Source: MWEH01 sp964392385
GTDB lineage: Bacteria > Bacillota > Clostridia > Christensenellales > DTU072
Assembly (NCBI GenBank): GCA_964392385.1
Contig: CAYMPR010000026.1
Span: 1 to 15,550 of the forward strand
Length of the DNA stretch: 15,550 nucleotides
Direction: 5' to 3'
The notes beneath the pieces were generated by a model that was given only the letters and a program-made list of their open reading frames with translations, was not told the DNA's origin and made no database searches. Made by a program: the position numbers and the translations under genes. Positions 7,949 through 14,676 of this stretch are shown here, one piece after another (within the stretch, counting starts at the first letter, position 1; the number at the start of each line of letters is the position of its first letter).

Positions 7949-9727
7949 ATGACAAATAATAAACAAGTTTTAGATTTTATTGACAAATATTCCAATATAA
8001 TGACTCCAGATAAAATTGTTTGGATTGATGGAAGTAATAAACAAAAAAAGCAATTAACAGATGAAGCTGCTTCAACTGGAGAGATCATCAAGCTTAACGA
8101 AAAGCTCCTGCCAGGCTGCATTTACCATAGAACCGCGGTTAATGATGTGGCAAGAGTTGAACATCGCACTTTTATTTGCTCGAAAGAACAAAAAAATGCA
8201 GGCCCAACTAATAACTGGATGGACCCACAAGCCGCCTATTCAATGCTTGATGGCATTGCACAAGGATGCATGAAAGGAAGAACCATGTATGTTATTCCTT
8301 ACTCTATGGGCAAAGTTGGATCTCCTTTTGCAAAATACGGAATCGAGTTAACTGATAGCATTTATGTAGTGCTGAATATGATTATAATGACAAGAGTCGG
8401 CACGGAAGTCCTTAATGCCATTGGGGAAAAAGGTGAGTTCGTTAAAGGTATTCATAGCAAAGTTAAATTGGATTTAGAGAACAGGTATATTTGCCAATTC
8501 CCTGAAGACAACCTTATTTATTCGCTAAATAGTGGGTATGGCGGAAATGTTTTACTTGGTAAGAAATGTTTTGCTTTACGTATCGCTTCATACCAAGCAT
8601 GGAAACAAGGTTGGATGGCTGAACATATGCTTATTCTAGGTATTGAAAAACCCAATGGAGAAATTAAGTATGTTACTGCTGCTTTTCCTTCAGCTTGTGG
8701 TAAGACAAATTTAGCAATGTTAATCCCACCTGAAACATATACAAAAAAGGGCTACAAAGTCTTCACTGTTGGAGATGATATTGCATGGCTTAGACCTGGA
8801 AAAGATGGGAGATTATATGCCATAAATCCAGAAAATGGATTCTTTGGTGTAGCCCCCGGAACCAACGTGAAATCTAACCCAAATGCGCTTGCATCAACTA
8901 TGAAAAATACAATTTTCACAAATGTGGTATATGTTCCTCAAACTAAGACTGTTTGGTGGGAAGGTCTTGATAAAAATCCACCCAAAGATGCAGAGGACTG
9001 GATGGGAAATAAATGGTCTGGTGGAATGGTTGATGCCCAGGGTAAAACAGTAACTGGCGCTAATCCAAATAGCAGATTTACTTCCCCTATTTTGAATTGT
9101 CCCTCTCTTTCAAGTGAGTTTGAAAATCCTAACGGAGTTCCTATTTCAGCGATTATTTTTGGTGGAAGAAGAGCCAAAGCTGCTCCACTTGTTTATGAGG
9201 CTCGCAACTGGCAACATGGTGTATTTGTTGGCTCTATAATGGCTTCAGAAACTACAGCAGCTGCTTCTGGTGCTGTTGGCGTTGTAAGACATGACCCTAT
9301 GGCAATGTTACCTTTTTGTGGTTATAATATGGCTGACTATTTTGCGCATTGGCTTTCTATTGGCAAAAAGCTAAAACATCAACCAAAAATATTTAATGTA
9401 AACTGGTTTAGGCTTGACGAAAATGGCAAATTTATTTGGCCAGGATTTGGCGATAACATGAGAGTACTAGATTGGATCTTGAAAAGATGTGAAGATTCTA
9501 TTGATGCTTTAGATACACCCATAGGATTTATGCCAAAACCTGATGATATTAATTTGGAAGGTCTTGATTTTTCAAAAGAACAACTTGTGTCAATTCTTGA
9601 TTGCGACAAACAGGTCTGGACGGCAGAATCTCTTGAAATTGAAAACTTTTATAAGAGTAAATTTGGCGATACTTTGCCTACTGAGTTATATCAAGAACTC
9701 TCTACACTTAAAGCACGCTTGAACTAA
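7949..9727 (+). CDS. pckG: Phosphoenolpyruvate carboxykinase, GTP-dependent
   Basis: The enzyme interconverts oxaloacetate + GTP and phosphoenolpyruvate + GDP + CO2 in the cytosol, either for gluconeogenesis or, in fermenters, for anaplerotic CO2 fixation. The 592 residues match the GTP-type family (about 600), not the shorter ATP-type. Visible motifs are YGGN (197-200), the kinase-1a P-loop FPSACGKTNLAM (246-257) with the hyper-reactive cysteine C250 typical of GTP enzymes, the kinase-2 region VGDDIAW (274-280), the nucleotide-side loop ETTAAASGAVG (434-444), FCGYNMADYFAHW (456-468) and FNVNWFRLD (482-490) followed by WPGFGDNMRV. All expected active-site blocks are present and no truncation is seen. 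AGGAGG at 7934-7939, nine bases before the ATG, fixes the start. The gene is monocistronic: divergent from lysA and closed by a strong terminator that faces the convergent metallophosphoesterase gene. Confidence 0.96.
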   Translation: MTNNKQVLDFIDKYSNIMTPDKIVWIDGSNKQKKQLTDEAASTGEIIKLNEKLLPGCIYHRTAVNDVARVEHRTFICSKEQKNAGPTNNWMDPQAAYSMLDGIAQGCMKGRTMYVIPYSMGKVGSPFAKYGIELTDSIYVVLNMIIMTRVGTEVLNAIGEKGEFVKGIHSKVKLDLENRYICQFPEDNLIYSLNSGYGGNVLLGKKCFALRIASYQAWKQGWMAEHMLILGIEKPNGEIKYVTAAFPSACGKTNLAMLIPPETYTKKGYKVFTVGDDIAWLRPGKDGRLYAINPENGFFGVAPGTNVKSNPNALASTMKNTIFTNVVYVPQTKTVWWEGLDKNPPKDAEDWMGNKWSGGMVDAQGKTVTGANPNSRFTSPILNCPSLSSEFENPNGVPISAIIFGGRRAKAAPLVYEARNWQHGVFVGSIMASETTAAASGAVGVVRHDPMAMLPFCGYNMADYFAHWLSIGKKLKHQPKIFNVNWFRLDENGKFIWPGFGDNMRVLDWILKRCEDSIDALDTPIGFMPKPDDINLEGLDFSKEQLVSILDCDKQVWTAESLEIENFYKSKFGDTLPTELYQELSTLKARLN

Positions 9728-9747
9728 TAAAATATTATAATAAATTG

Positions 9748-9780
9748 ATGGGGTGGCAGAAAAATGTCACTCCATTTTTT
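9748..9780 (+). terminator. Rho-independent terminator of pckA
   Basis: An 11-bp stem (9748-9758 with 9765-9775, including two G-U pairs) closes a GAAAAA loop and is followed by a T-run. The T-run overlaps the stop codon of the convergent downstream gene. On the minus strand the two wobble pairs become A-C mismatches, so it probably works mainly in the pckA direction. Confidence 0.88.
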
Positions 9781-10519
9781 ATTTGTCATAAAACTTTTTG
9801 AGAATAAAAGGTATAAATGGATGGTTTAACTTTTTTATTTTATCAATCGTTAAATCTACATTGTAGGTTGTTTTAAAACTGTTAATCTTAACCAATTTAT
9901 TGCTATCAATTTCTATAATTCCATATCTAGCAATATTTCCATCCTTATGAGGAGTTCCAAGTGGTCCAAAGTTAATAAATCTTTTTTCTTTTCCCGCAAC
10001 TTTAAGAGTTGAGTCTTGTGGGAAATGAGTGTGACCAAAGAAGACATAATCTGCTTCAATTTTGTCAAAAAGTGTTTCAAGCTCAATATCTGGAAGCGGA
10101 AGACAATTAACCTTACTTGTTTCTATTGAAGACATCCAGCTAAAATGTAAAAATGCGATTTTAATACCAAAATAGTTTCTATAAAGTACATATGGAAGAT
10201 TTTTTATATATTGCTGATTAGAAAGATCTGTTTTTTCATACATATATTCGACATATGATTTTAACTCACCATCTAGATTTTGTTTTAATCCATTTTCGTA
10301 AAAGCTATTTGAATATGCATCATGGTTGCCCTTTACCATGCTGAAATTATCAAGGCCTCTAAGTAGACTAAAACACTCATCTGTGTCTGCACCAAAATGA
10401 CAAACATCGCCTAAAGAAATAATTTCATTACAATCTTTACATTCGGAAATAACTGCATTTAATGCCTCGAGATTTGAATGTATATCAGTAATTACTGCTA
10501 TTTTTATTGTATTTCCCAT
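9779..10519 (-). CDS. Metallophosphoesterase family protein
   Basis: This is a cytoplasmic calcineurin-like phosphoesterase of 246 residues that should bind two metal ions. It has the full motif set in order: DIHSN (12-16, D12 and H14), GDV (37-39), GNHD (64-67), LHFS (124-127, H125) and GHTH (162-165), then a C-terminal beta domain. The opening (IKIAVITDIHSNLEAL followed by GDVCHFGADTDEC) matches the subfamily annotated as predicted phosphodiesterase or ApaH/PP2A-like; substrate unknown. The ATG at 10519 was chosen because it sits directly before the first beta-strand, but no Shine-Dalgarno is visible. The frame also offers TTG at 10540 without a ribosome site. TATAGT ends six bases before the ATG, so a leaderless transcript is conceivable. 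The gene lies 56 bases downstream of the SecB-like gene and may be cotranscribed with it. Confidence 0.88.
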   Translation of the reverse strand: MGNTIKIAVITDIHSNLEALNAVISECKDCNEIISLGDVCHFGADTDECFSLLRGLDNFSMVKGNHDAYSNSFYENGLKQNLDGELKSYVEYMYEKTDLSNQQYIKNLPYVLYRNYFGIKIAFLHFSWMSSIETSKVNCLPLPDIELETLFDKIEADYVFFGHTHFPQDSTLKVAGKEKRFINFGPLGTPHKDGNIARYGIIEIDSNKLVKINSFKTTYNVDLTIDKIKKLNHPFIPFILKKFYDK

Positions 10520-10575
10520 AATAACACTATAAAACACCAAGATTTTTAAGAAACATTAATTTTTATTTTGCTAGA

Positions 10576-10896
10576 TTATATTTCATCATCAAGGGGACGA
10601 ATCTTGATCTGGTCGTTGGGGTTAGAAATTGAATTAGAAATTTTTTCAAAATCTAAAAATGGGAGGAAATATGCAGGGATATTTGATAATGTTGTTAAAT
10701 TAGAAATCACTGAACGAGCATAAGGATATAGCGTCTCACATGCCTCTTTACTCATTTCAGGCATATTAATCATTCTTATTATCTTGAAATCGCCAACCAT
10801 TGTAACATCTAAATTAAAAGGAGTATCTTCGTTTTCATTTTTTTGCACCATAATCTTTATTGATAATCTGCACATATCTCCTTTCAGCCCGATATC
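10576..10896 (-). CDS. SecB-like export chaperone, N-terminus lost in assembly gap
   Basis: These 106 codons, from the gap edge to TAA, do not look like the C-terminus of a YitT protein. They align by eye with the C-terminal two thirds of SecB: FNLDVTMVGDFKI matches the AFxxEVxQxGIFxI strand region, LYPYARSVISNLTT (56-69 of the fragment) matches the LFPYAREcIsdlvt helix, and IPAYFLPFLDFEKI (73-86) matches the FPpLxLaPvNFDaLy segment. SecB holds preproteins unfolded as a tetramer and hands them to SecA; some homologues are instead chaperones of toxin-antitoxin systems. About 40-50 N-terminal residues expected for a roughly 150-residue SecB must lie in the gap. Frame continuity with the yitT fragment upstream rests only on the 100 Ns. 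SecB is unusual in Gram-positive-type genomes. Family call good; role uncertain. Confidence 0.75.
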   Translation of the reverse strand, partial: DIGLKGDMCRLSIKIMVQKNENEDTPFNLDVTMVGDFKIIRMINMPEMSKEACETLYPYARSVISNLTTLSNIPAYFLPFLDFEKISNSISNPNDQIKIRPLDDEI

Positions 10897-10996
10897 NNNN
10901 NNNNNNNNNNNNNNNNNNNNNNNNNNNNNNNNNNNNNNNNNNNNNNNNNNNNNNNNNNNNNNNNNNNNNNNNNNNNNNNNNNNNNNNNNNNNNNNN
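10897..10996. other. Assembly gap (100 Ns)
   Basis: Exactly 100 undetermined bases, the conventional length for a scaffold gap of unknown size. The flanking coding sequences belong to two different protein families. Their missing parts (the YitT C-terminal domain and the SecB N-terminus) would need roughly 400 bases or more, so the real gap is probably larger. Confidence 0.97.
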
Positions 10997-11661
10997 GTCA
11001 AAAACAAAGCAATAAAGGAATACAATATTGGTGTCATAACATTAAGCAGAATTTTGTCATTACTTGCGCCTATGTCCTGTTTTAAAAGACCAACTAATCC
11101 AGAAAACAAGACCACTACACTATCAAATATTAGTATTAGCCAATGAATATTTAAGCTTGGATTCTTTCTATACGTCAGTCTTGCAATTATTTCTGTGCCT
11201 CCTGCTGAACTGTTGGTTAGTAGATTAACTCCTAGTGATAAGCCACTCAATGTCCCACCAGCAACTGATGCAAGTATTATTACTCCACTCTCGATGTCAG
11301 TACCACGGAAAACGGGAAATTTCAATAAGCTAAAAATACCCATAAGTCCAACATACAAGAAAATACAATACATAGTTCTGAAAGCAAATTGCTTGTTGAG
11401 AAGAATAAATGATGAGATTATTAAAGGGATATTTAGAACTAGAACTATTATTGCAGGATTGAAGACGCTTTCGGCAAGTTCAATGTTATAAATTGCTATG
11501 ATGTTATAGGTGATAGAGGCAATTCCTGCTATACCCCCAGGTGCAAATGCATTAGGAACGATGAATGAATAAGTACTAATTGATCTTACTACGCTAATAG
11601 CCCCAAGCAATAAATATACTAATAACTCATTAATAATTTTTTTATTTTTTTCTTTTGACAT
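10997..11661 (-). CDS. YitT-family membrane protein, C-terminus lost in assembly gap
   Basis: The 221 visible residues are a polytopic membrane protein of the YitT/DUF161 family, whose transport function is not established. Family motifs are FIVPNAFAPGGIAGIA (33-48) after the first membrane segment and TNSSAGGTEIIA (149-160). Hydrophobic segments lie at about 11-25, 67-88, 97-113, 126-147, 172-193 and from 204 to the gap. The family normally has about 280-290 residues with a C-terminal soluble DUF2179 domain; that domain is not visible and must be in the gap. An apparent 361-codon frame continues across the Ns into a SecB-like sequence, which I regard as an artefact. The start is supported by AGAGG five bases upstream of the ATG and a good promoter. 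The gene follows the upp terminator, so it is a separate unit. Confidence 0.85.
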
Positions 11662-11683
11662 AATTTACCTCTAAATCATTACA

Positions 11684-11712
11684 ATTATATATATTTGGCA
11701 AATAATTAGCAA
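11684..11712 (-). promoter_or_regulatory. yitT-family gene promoter
   Basis: On the minus strand, TTGCTA (11707-11712), a 17-base spacer and TATAAT (11684-11689) form a sigma-A type promoter with a short leader of about 16 bases. Confidence 0.65.
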
Positions 11713-11723
11713 CCTAGAAATAC

Positions 11724-11751
11724 AAAAAAGGACTCGCAACGCAAGCCCTTT
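11724..11751 (-). terminator. Rho-independent terminator of the uraA-upp operon
   Basis: On the minus strand, AAAGGGCTTGC and GCGAGTCCTTT pair as an 11-bp stem with two G-U pairs around a GTT loop, and the T-run extends beyond the stem. It lies 23 bases past the upp stop and separates this operon from the YitT-family gene. Confidence 0.85.
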
Positions 11752-11774
11752 TGGAGTAAAGAAATAATCTGAAT

Positions 11775-12413
11775 TTACTTTGTACCGAAAAGCCTATCTC
11801 CAGCATCTCCAAGGCCAGGGAGTATATATCCCATTGAATTTAATTGTCTATCACAAGTTGCGACAAATATTTTCACATCTGGGTGAACTGAAACTACATG
11901 TTTGATACCTTCAGGAGCAGCGATAATGGACATTAGTCTAATGTTTGTACATCCTCTCTTTTTTAGTTGGGTAATAGCTGCTGAAACTGAACCACCTGTT
12001 GCAAGCATTGGGTCTAGTAATATACACAATTTATCCTCAATTCCTTTAGGGAGTTTACAATAATATTCGTGAGGCTCTAACGTTTTTTCATCTCGATACA
12101 AGCCAATATGTCCAACGTGTGCTGTAGGAAATAACATATGGACACCATTTACCATACCAAGGCCAGCTCGTAAAATAGGAATTACTGCAACTGAATTTTC
12201 AATAACCATAGTTTGTTTACATTTTTCAAGAGGGGTTTCTACTTCAACCTCTCTTGTTCCCACATCTTTTAAACACTCGAAAGTCATTAATGCAGTAATT
12301 TCAGCAACGAGTTCTCTAAACATTTTTGTATTAGTGTTTTTATCTCTCAAAATTGCTATTTTATGCTGAATTAAAGGATGATTAAATATTGCTACATTTT
12401 TCCCGAAATCCAT
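11775..12413 (-). CDS. upp: Uracil phosphoribosyltransferase
   Basis: Upp makes UMP from uracil and PRPP in the cytoplasm (pyrimidine salvage). From the chosen ATG the protein has 212 residues, the family norm. NHPLIQHKIAILRD (11-24) is the conserved N-terminal block, VPILRAGLGM (78-87 region) lies in the core, DPMLATGGS (134-142) is the PRPP-binding loop, and GYILPGLGDAGDR (195-207) is the uracil-binding segment. An upstream in-frame start would add 21 residues unlike the family. The ATG at 12413 is preferred because the conserved N-terminus begins there and GGAG lies five bases upstream. The gene starts 10 bases after the uraA stop, with its ribosome site immediately next to that stop, suggesting translational coupling. 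The pairing of uracil importer and Upp is a standard salvage operon. Confidence 0.97.
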   Translation of the reverse strand: MDFGKNVAIFNHPLIQHKIAILRDKNTNTKMFRELVAEITALMTFECLKDVGTREVEVETPLEKCKQTMVIENSVAVIPILRAGLGMVNGVHMLFPTAHVGHIGLYRDEKTLEPHEYYCKLPKGIEDKLCILLDPMLATGGSVSAAITQLKKRGCTNIRLMSIIAAPEGIKHVVSVHPDVKIFVATCDRQLNSMGYILPGLGDAGDRLFGTK

Positions 12414-12418
12414 AATTT

Positions 12419-12422
12419 CTCC
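12419..12422 (-). promoter_or_regulatory. upp ribosome-binding site next to uraA stop
   Basis: GGAG sits five bases before the upp ATG and one base after the uraA TAA. It decides the shorter upp start and implies coupled translation. Confidence 0.8.
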
Positions 12423-12423
12423 A

Positions 12424-13929
12424 TTATACTTCTGGTTTTTCATCAATAATTGTATCTGTCTGTTTGTCTTTTTCAATTATTACTTCTTCAATAGTGACAT
12501 TAACTAATTCAGGGGAAGCTAGTTCCTTTTCTCCCTTGGCTTTATCGGGGAAAACTAGATTTAATACTACTCCAACTACGGTTGCAAGAGCTAAGGGTGA
12601 AATCTCAACTGAACCAGCCATAATTTTTAGGTTGTTATTACCAGTTATATCTCCTGCTAAACTCATTGCCCCAAGACCTAAACCTATTGATAAAATAACT
12701 GAAACAATTATCATATTCCTGCTATTAGTAAAATCAACTTTTCCATCGACTAATGCACGTAAACCTGAAGCTGAAATCATACCAAAAAGAACTATTGAGG
12801 CGCCGCCAATTACAGCACTTGGAATTGTACCTAGAAAATCTCCAAAAATCGAAAATACGCCAAATGTCACTGCAAATATTGCCGCGAGAAGGATATTCTT
12901 TGTAGAAAAGTTCTGAGTAATAGCTAATACGGCCGTATTTTCGCCATAAGTCGTGTTTGGAGGACCTCCTAATAAGCCTGCAATCATAGTGCCAACACCA
13001 TCTCCCATTATTGTCCTGTTCAAGCCAGGATCAACCATGAAATCTTTTTGGCAAATTACACTGTTAGCAGAAATGTCGCCAAGATGCTCCATAAAAGTTA
13101 CAAGTGCAATTGGAACTATGGCTAGAAATCCATTCAAAAACGCAGCCCCAGAAATATTAGCATACCCTTTGTAAAAAGAGAATTCCTTACCGAGATTTTG
13201 AAAAATAATTATTCTGTCTACGCTAAATGCATTTTTATAGGATACTAGACCTATTATAGCTGCATATATATACCCTACGATAAAACCTACTAATACAGGA
13301 ACGACTTTCCAAAAACTTTTAGGTTTTGCTAAGGAACTTGTTAAAATTATAGTAATTGCAGTAACAGCAGCGGCTGTCCATTGTTTCCAAGCAACAGCAG
13401 TCGTTCCGCCAAAAGCACCAAGCCCGATTACGGCATCATACTGAAAGATGATATTATTCCAAAACATTTTAGGAGCTAATATCATGCCAATTATTATAAT
13501 GACTGGTCCAATAACAACTGGAGGAAATAGTTTTCTAACCTTTTCAACTCCAACCTTTTTTATAACAAAGGAAAGAATAATATATACAGCAGCAGCTAGA
13601 ACAATACATATTGAAGCAACTGCCATTGCATCTTGCCATTCTGTTGAGTATTTAACTTTGCCATTACCAACAATTGATATTAACGCCGGCAAAAAGGCAA
13701 AAGAACTTCCTAAAAACACAGGTACCTTTTTCTGCCCAATTAGATAAAAGGCAATTGTACCAAGTCCTGCAGAAATCAGCGCCATAGGTATACTCATGTT
13801 TGTTAAAATAGGAACTAATATAGTAGCCCCTAACATTGCAAACATATGTTGAAAGGATAATACAACATCTTTTACTGAATAATTATACTCCCCCCCCTTC
13901 TTAAAATATGAAACAAACTTACTTCCCAT
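12424..13929 (-). CDS. uraA: Uracil permease (NCS2 family)
   Basis: A proton-coupled uracil importer of the nucleobase-cation symporter-2 family in the cytoplasmic membrane. From the chosen ATG it has 501 residues, longer than the roughly 430 of well-known UraA proteins. Visible features are the first membrane segment with FAMLGATILVPIL (30-42), the GSSFAFLPAL segment (74-83), VTFMEHLGDI with E281, and GGPPNTTYGEN with E330; the two glutamates correspond to the substrate-site residues of this family. Around 14 hydrophobic segments can be counted. Extra length comes from loops and a charged C-terminal tail (about 462-501) that is rich in E, K and D. The frame extends 18 codons upstream, but a perfect AGGAGG six bases before the 13929 ATG and the promoter position exclude that. 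It is transcribed first, before upp. Uracil is the expected substrate from context; a xanthine-type NCS2 specificity is unlikely. Confidence 0.94.
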   Translation of the reverse strand: MGSKFVSYFKKGGEYNYSVKDVVLSFQHMFAMLGATILVPILTNMSIPMALISAGLGTIAFYLIGQKKVPVFLGSSFAFLPALISIVGNGKVKYSTEWQDAMAVASICIVLAAAVYIILSFVIKKVGVEKVRKLFPPVVIGPVIIIIGMILAPKMFWNNIIFQYDAVIGLGAFGGTTAVAWKQWTAAAVTAITIILTSSLAKPKSFWKVVPVLVGFIVGYIYAAIIGLVSYKNAFSVDRIIIFQNLGKEFSFYKGYANISGAAFLNGFLAIVPIALVTFMEHLGDISANSVICQKDFMVDPGLNRTIMGDGVGTMIAGLLGGPPNTTYGENTAVLAITQNFSTKNILLAAIFAVTFGVFSIFGDFLGTIPSAVIGGASIVLFGMISASGLRALVDGKVDFTNSRNMIIVSVILSIGLGLGAMSLAGDITGNNNLKIMAGSVEISPLALATVVGVVLNLVFPDKAKGEKELASPELVNVTIEEVIIEKDKQTDTIIDEKPEV

Positions 13930-13935
13930 ACAAAT

Positions 13936-13941
13936 CCTCCT
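13936..13941 (-). promoter_or_regulatory. uraA ribosome-binding site
   Basis: AGGAGG lies six bases before the ATG at 13929. The longer reading frame would begin at 13983, inside the promoter -35, so this site fixes the start. Confidence 0.9.
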
Positions 13942-13954
13942 TTTGGTTTTTTTC

Positions 13955-13983
13955 ATATTATCATTTAGTCTATTATGTGTCAA
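13955..13983 (-). promoter_or_regulatory. uraA-upp operon promoter
   Basis: On the minus strand, a perfect TTGACA (13978-13983), a 17-base spacer and TAATAT (13955-13960; GATAAT overlaps one base offset) form a sigma-A promoter. Transcription should start within about 20 bases of the ribosome site, leaving no room for a PyrR-type attenuator. Confidence 0.78.
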
Positions 13984-14061
13984 TGTGGTATTGAAATATA
14001 TTTTTCTACGTTTTGTATTTTACAAAAAAGCAAAAAATACAACTATTGAATTTAAGGGATA

Positions 14062-14493
14062 TCAAAGAATTATTGTTACAGGACCATCATTTTCCTGAAT
14101 AATACTCATATTTGCCCCAAAGACTCCATATTTAACAGTGATTCCTTGTTCCCCTAGAACCTCGCCAAAAGCCTCATATAGTAGTTTAGCTTGTTGTGGG
14201 CTTTCTGCTTTAACAAAATCTGGTCTGTTACCATGTGAACAGTCTGCTAGTAAAGTAAACTGAGATATTAGTAATATTTCTCCGTTAATTTCCTTAATTG
14301 ATAGATTCATTTTTCCATATGAATCCTCAAATATACGCAAGTTGGAAATTTTTTTTGCTAAATTTACCATATACTCTTCTGAGTCATTTTTTTCTACACC
14401 AAAATAAAGGCATAAGCCTTTTTCAATCGAAGAAATCAATGCGTTATCAACAAATAAACTCGCTTTTTTAACTCTTTGAATTACTACTTTCAT
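14062..14493 (-). CDS. dtd: D-aminoacyl-tRNA deacylase
   Basis: Dtd hydrolyses D-aminoacyl-tRNA (and Gly-tRNA-Ala) to free tRNA, a chirality-proofreading step in the cytoplasm; it acts as a dimer. The 143-residue length is typical. MKVVIQRVKKASLFVDN (1-17) is the conserved N-terminus. SQFTL (77-81) with S77, Q78, F79 and T80 forms one active-site wall, and NDGPVT (135-140) carries the cross-subunit Gly-Pro motif that enforces D-specificity. LRIFED (52-57) and GNRPDF (88-93) are also conserved. The ATG at 14493 has a purine-rich AAAGGAAAAGGA stretch 10 or more bases upstream rather than a tight site. The stop is TGA, so the genome reads TGA as stop. It lies downstream of purC but is separated by 183 bases with a candidate terminator. 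Confidence 0.96.
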   Translation of the reverse strand: MKVVIQRVKKASLFVDNALISSIEKGLCLYFGVEKNDSEEYMVNLAKKISNLRIFEDSYGKMNLSIKEINGEILLISQFTLLADCSHGNRPDFVKAESPQQAKLLYEAFGEVLGEQGITVKYGVFGANMSIIQENDGPVTIIL

Positions 14494-14550
14494 TTTTTAT
14501 TATTCCTTTTCCTTTATAACTATACAAACTTAATCAATGAAATGCTAGTA

Positions 14551-14618
14551 GTTAAAAATATAGAAGCTAACATATATTAATCCGCCTTATTGGGACCGAA
14601 AAAATCTATTAGCTTCTA
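14551..14618 (-). terminator. Candidate long-loop hairpin terminator after purC
   Basis: On the minus strand, TAGAAGCTAA (14609-14618) and TTAGCTTCTA (14561-14570) are a perfect 10-base inverted repeat with a 38-base loop, followed by TATTTTTAAC. Position and trailing Ts suggest the end of the purC transcript. The large loop, which contains the only GC-rich stretch nearby, is unusual for a simple terminator. Confidence 0.4.
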
Positions 14619-14676
14619 CGTAATTCTTAGCTCTCTATTAGTTAAGGTTTGACTTATGGTATCTAAGGATACAATA

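Noticed and set aside
10784..11146. Plus-strand frame running across the Ns
   Set aside because: It is open only because Ns hide stops, and it is antisense to two recognised coding fragments.
12464..13747. Three plus-strand frames of 73-150 codons opposite uraA
   Set aside because: They mirror the membrane-protein codons of uraA. None has a ribosome site or a family match I recognise.
14013..14042. Inverted repeat TTGTATTTT...AAAATACAA as a dtd terminator
   Set aside because: The stem has a single G-C pair and no T-run follows on the minus strand, so stability is too low to call.
14581..14605. T-box-like core (GGGACCG) on the plus strand
   Set aside because: The conserved T-box sequence GGTGGNACCGCG is not matched and no plus-strand gene follows.
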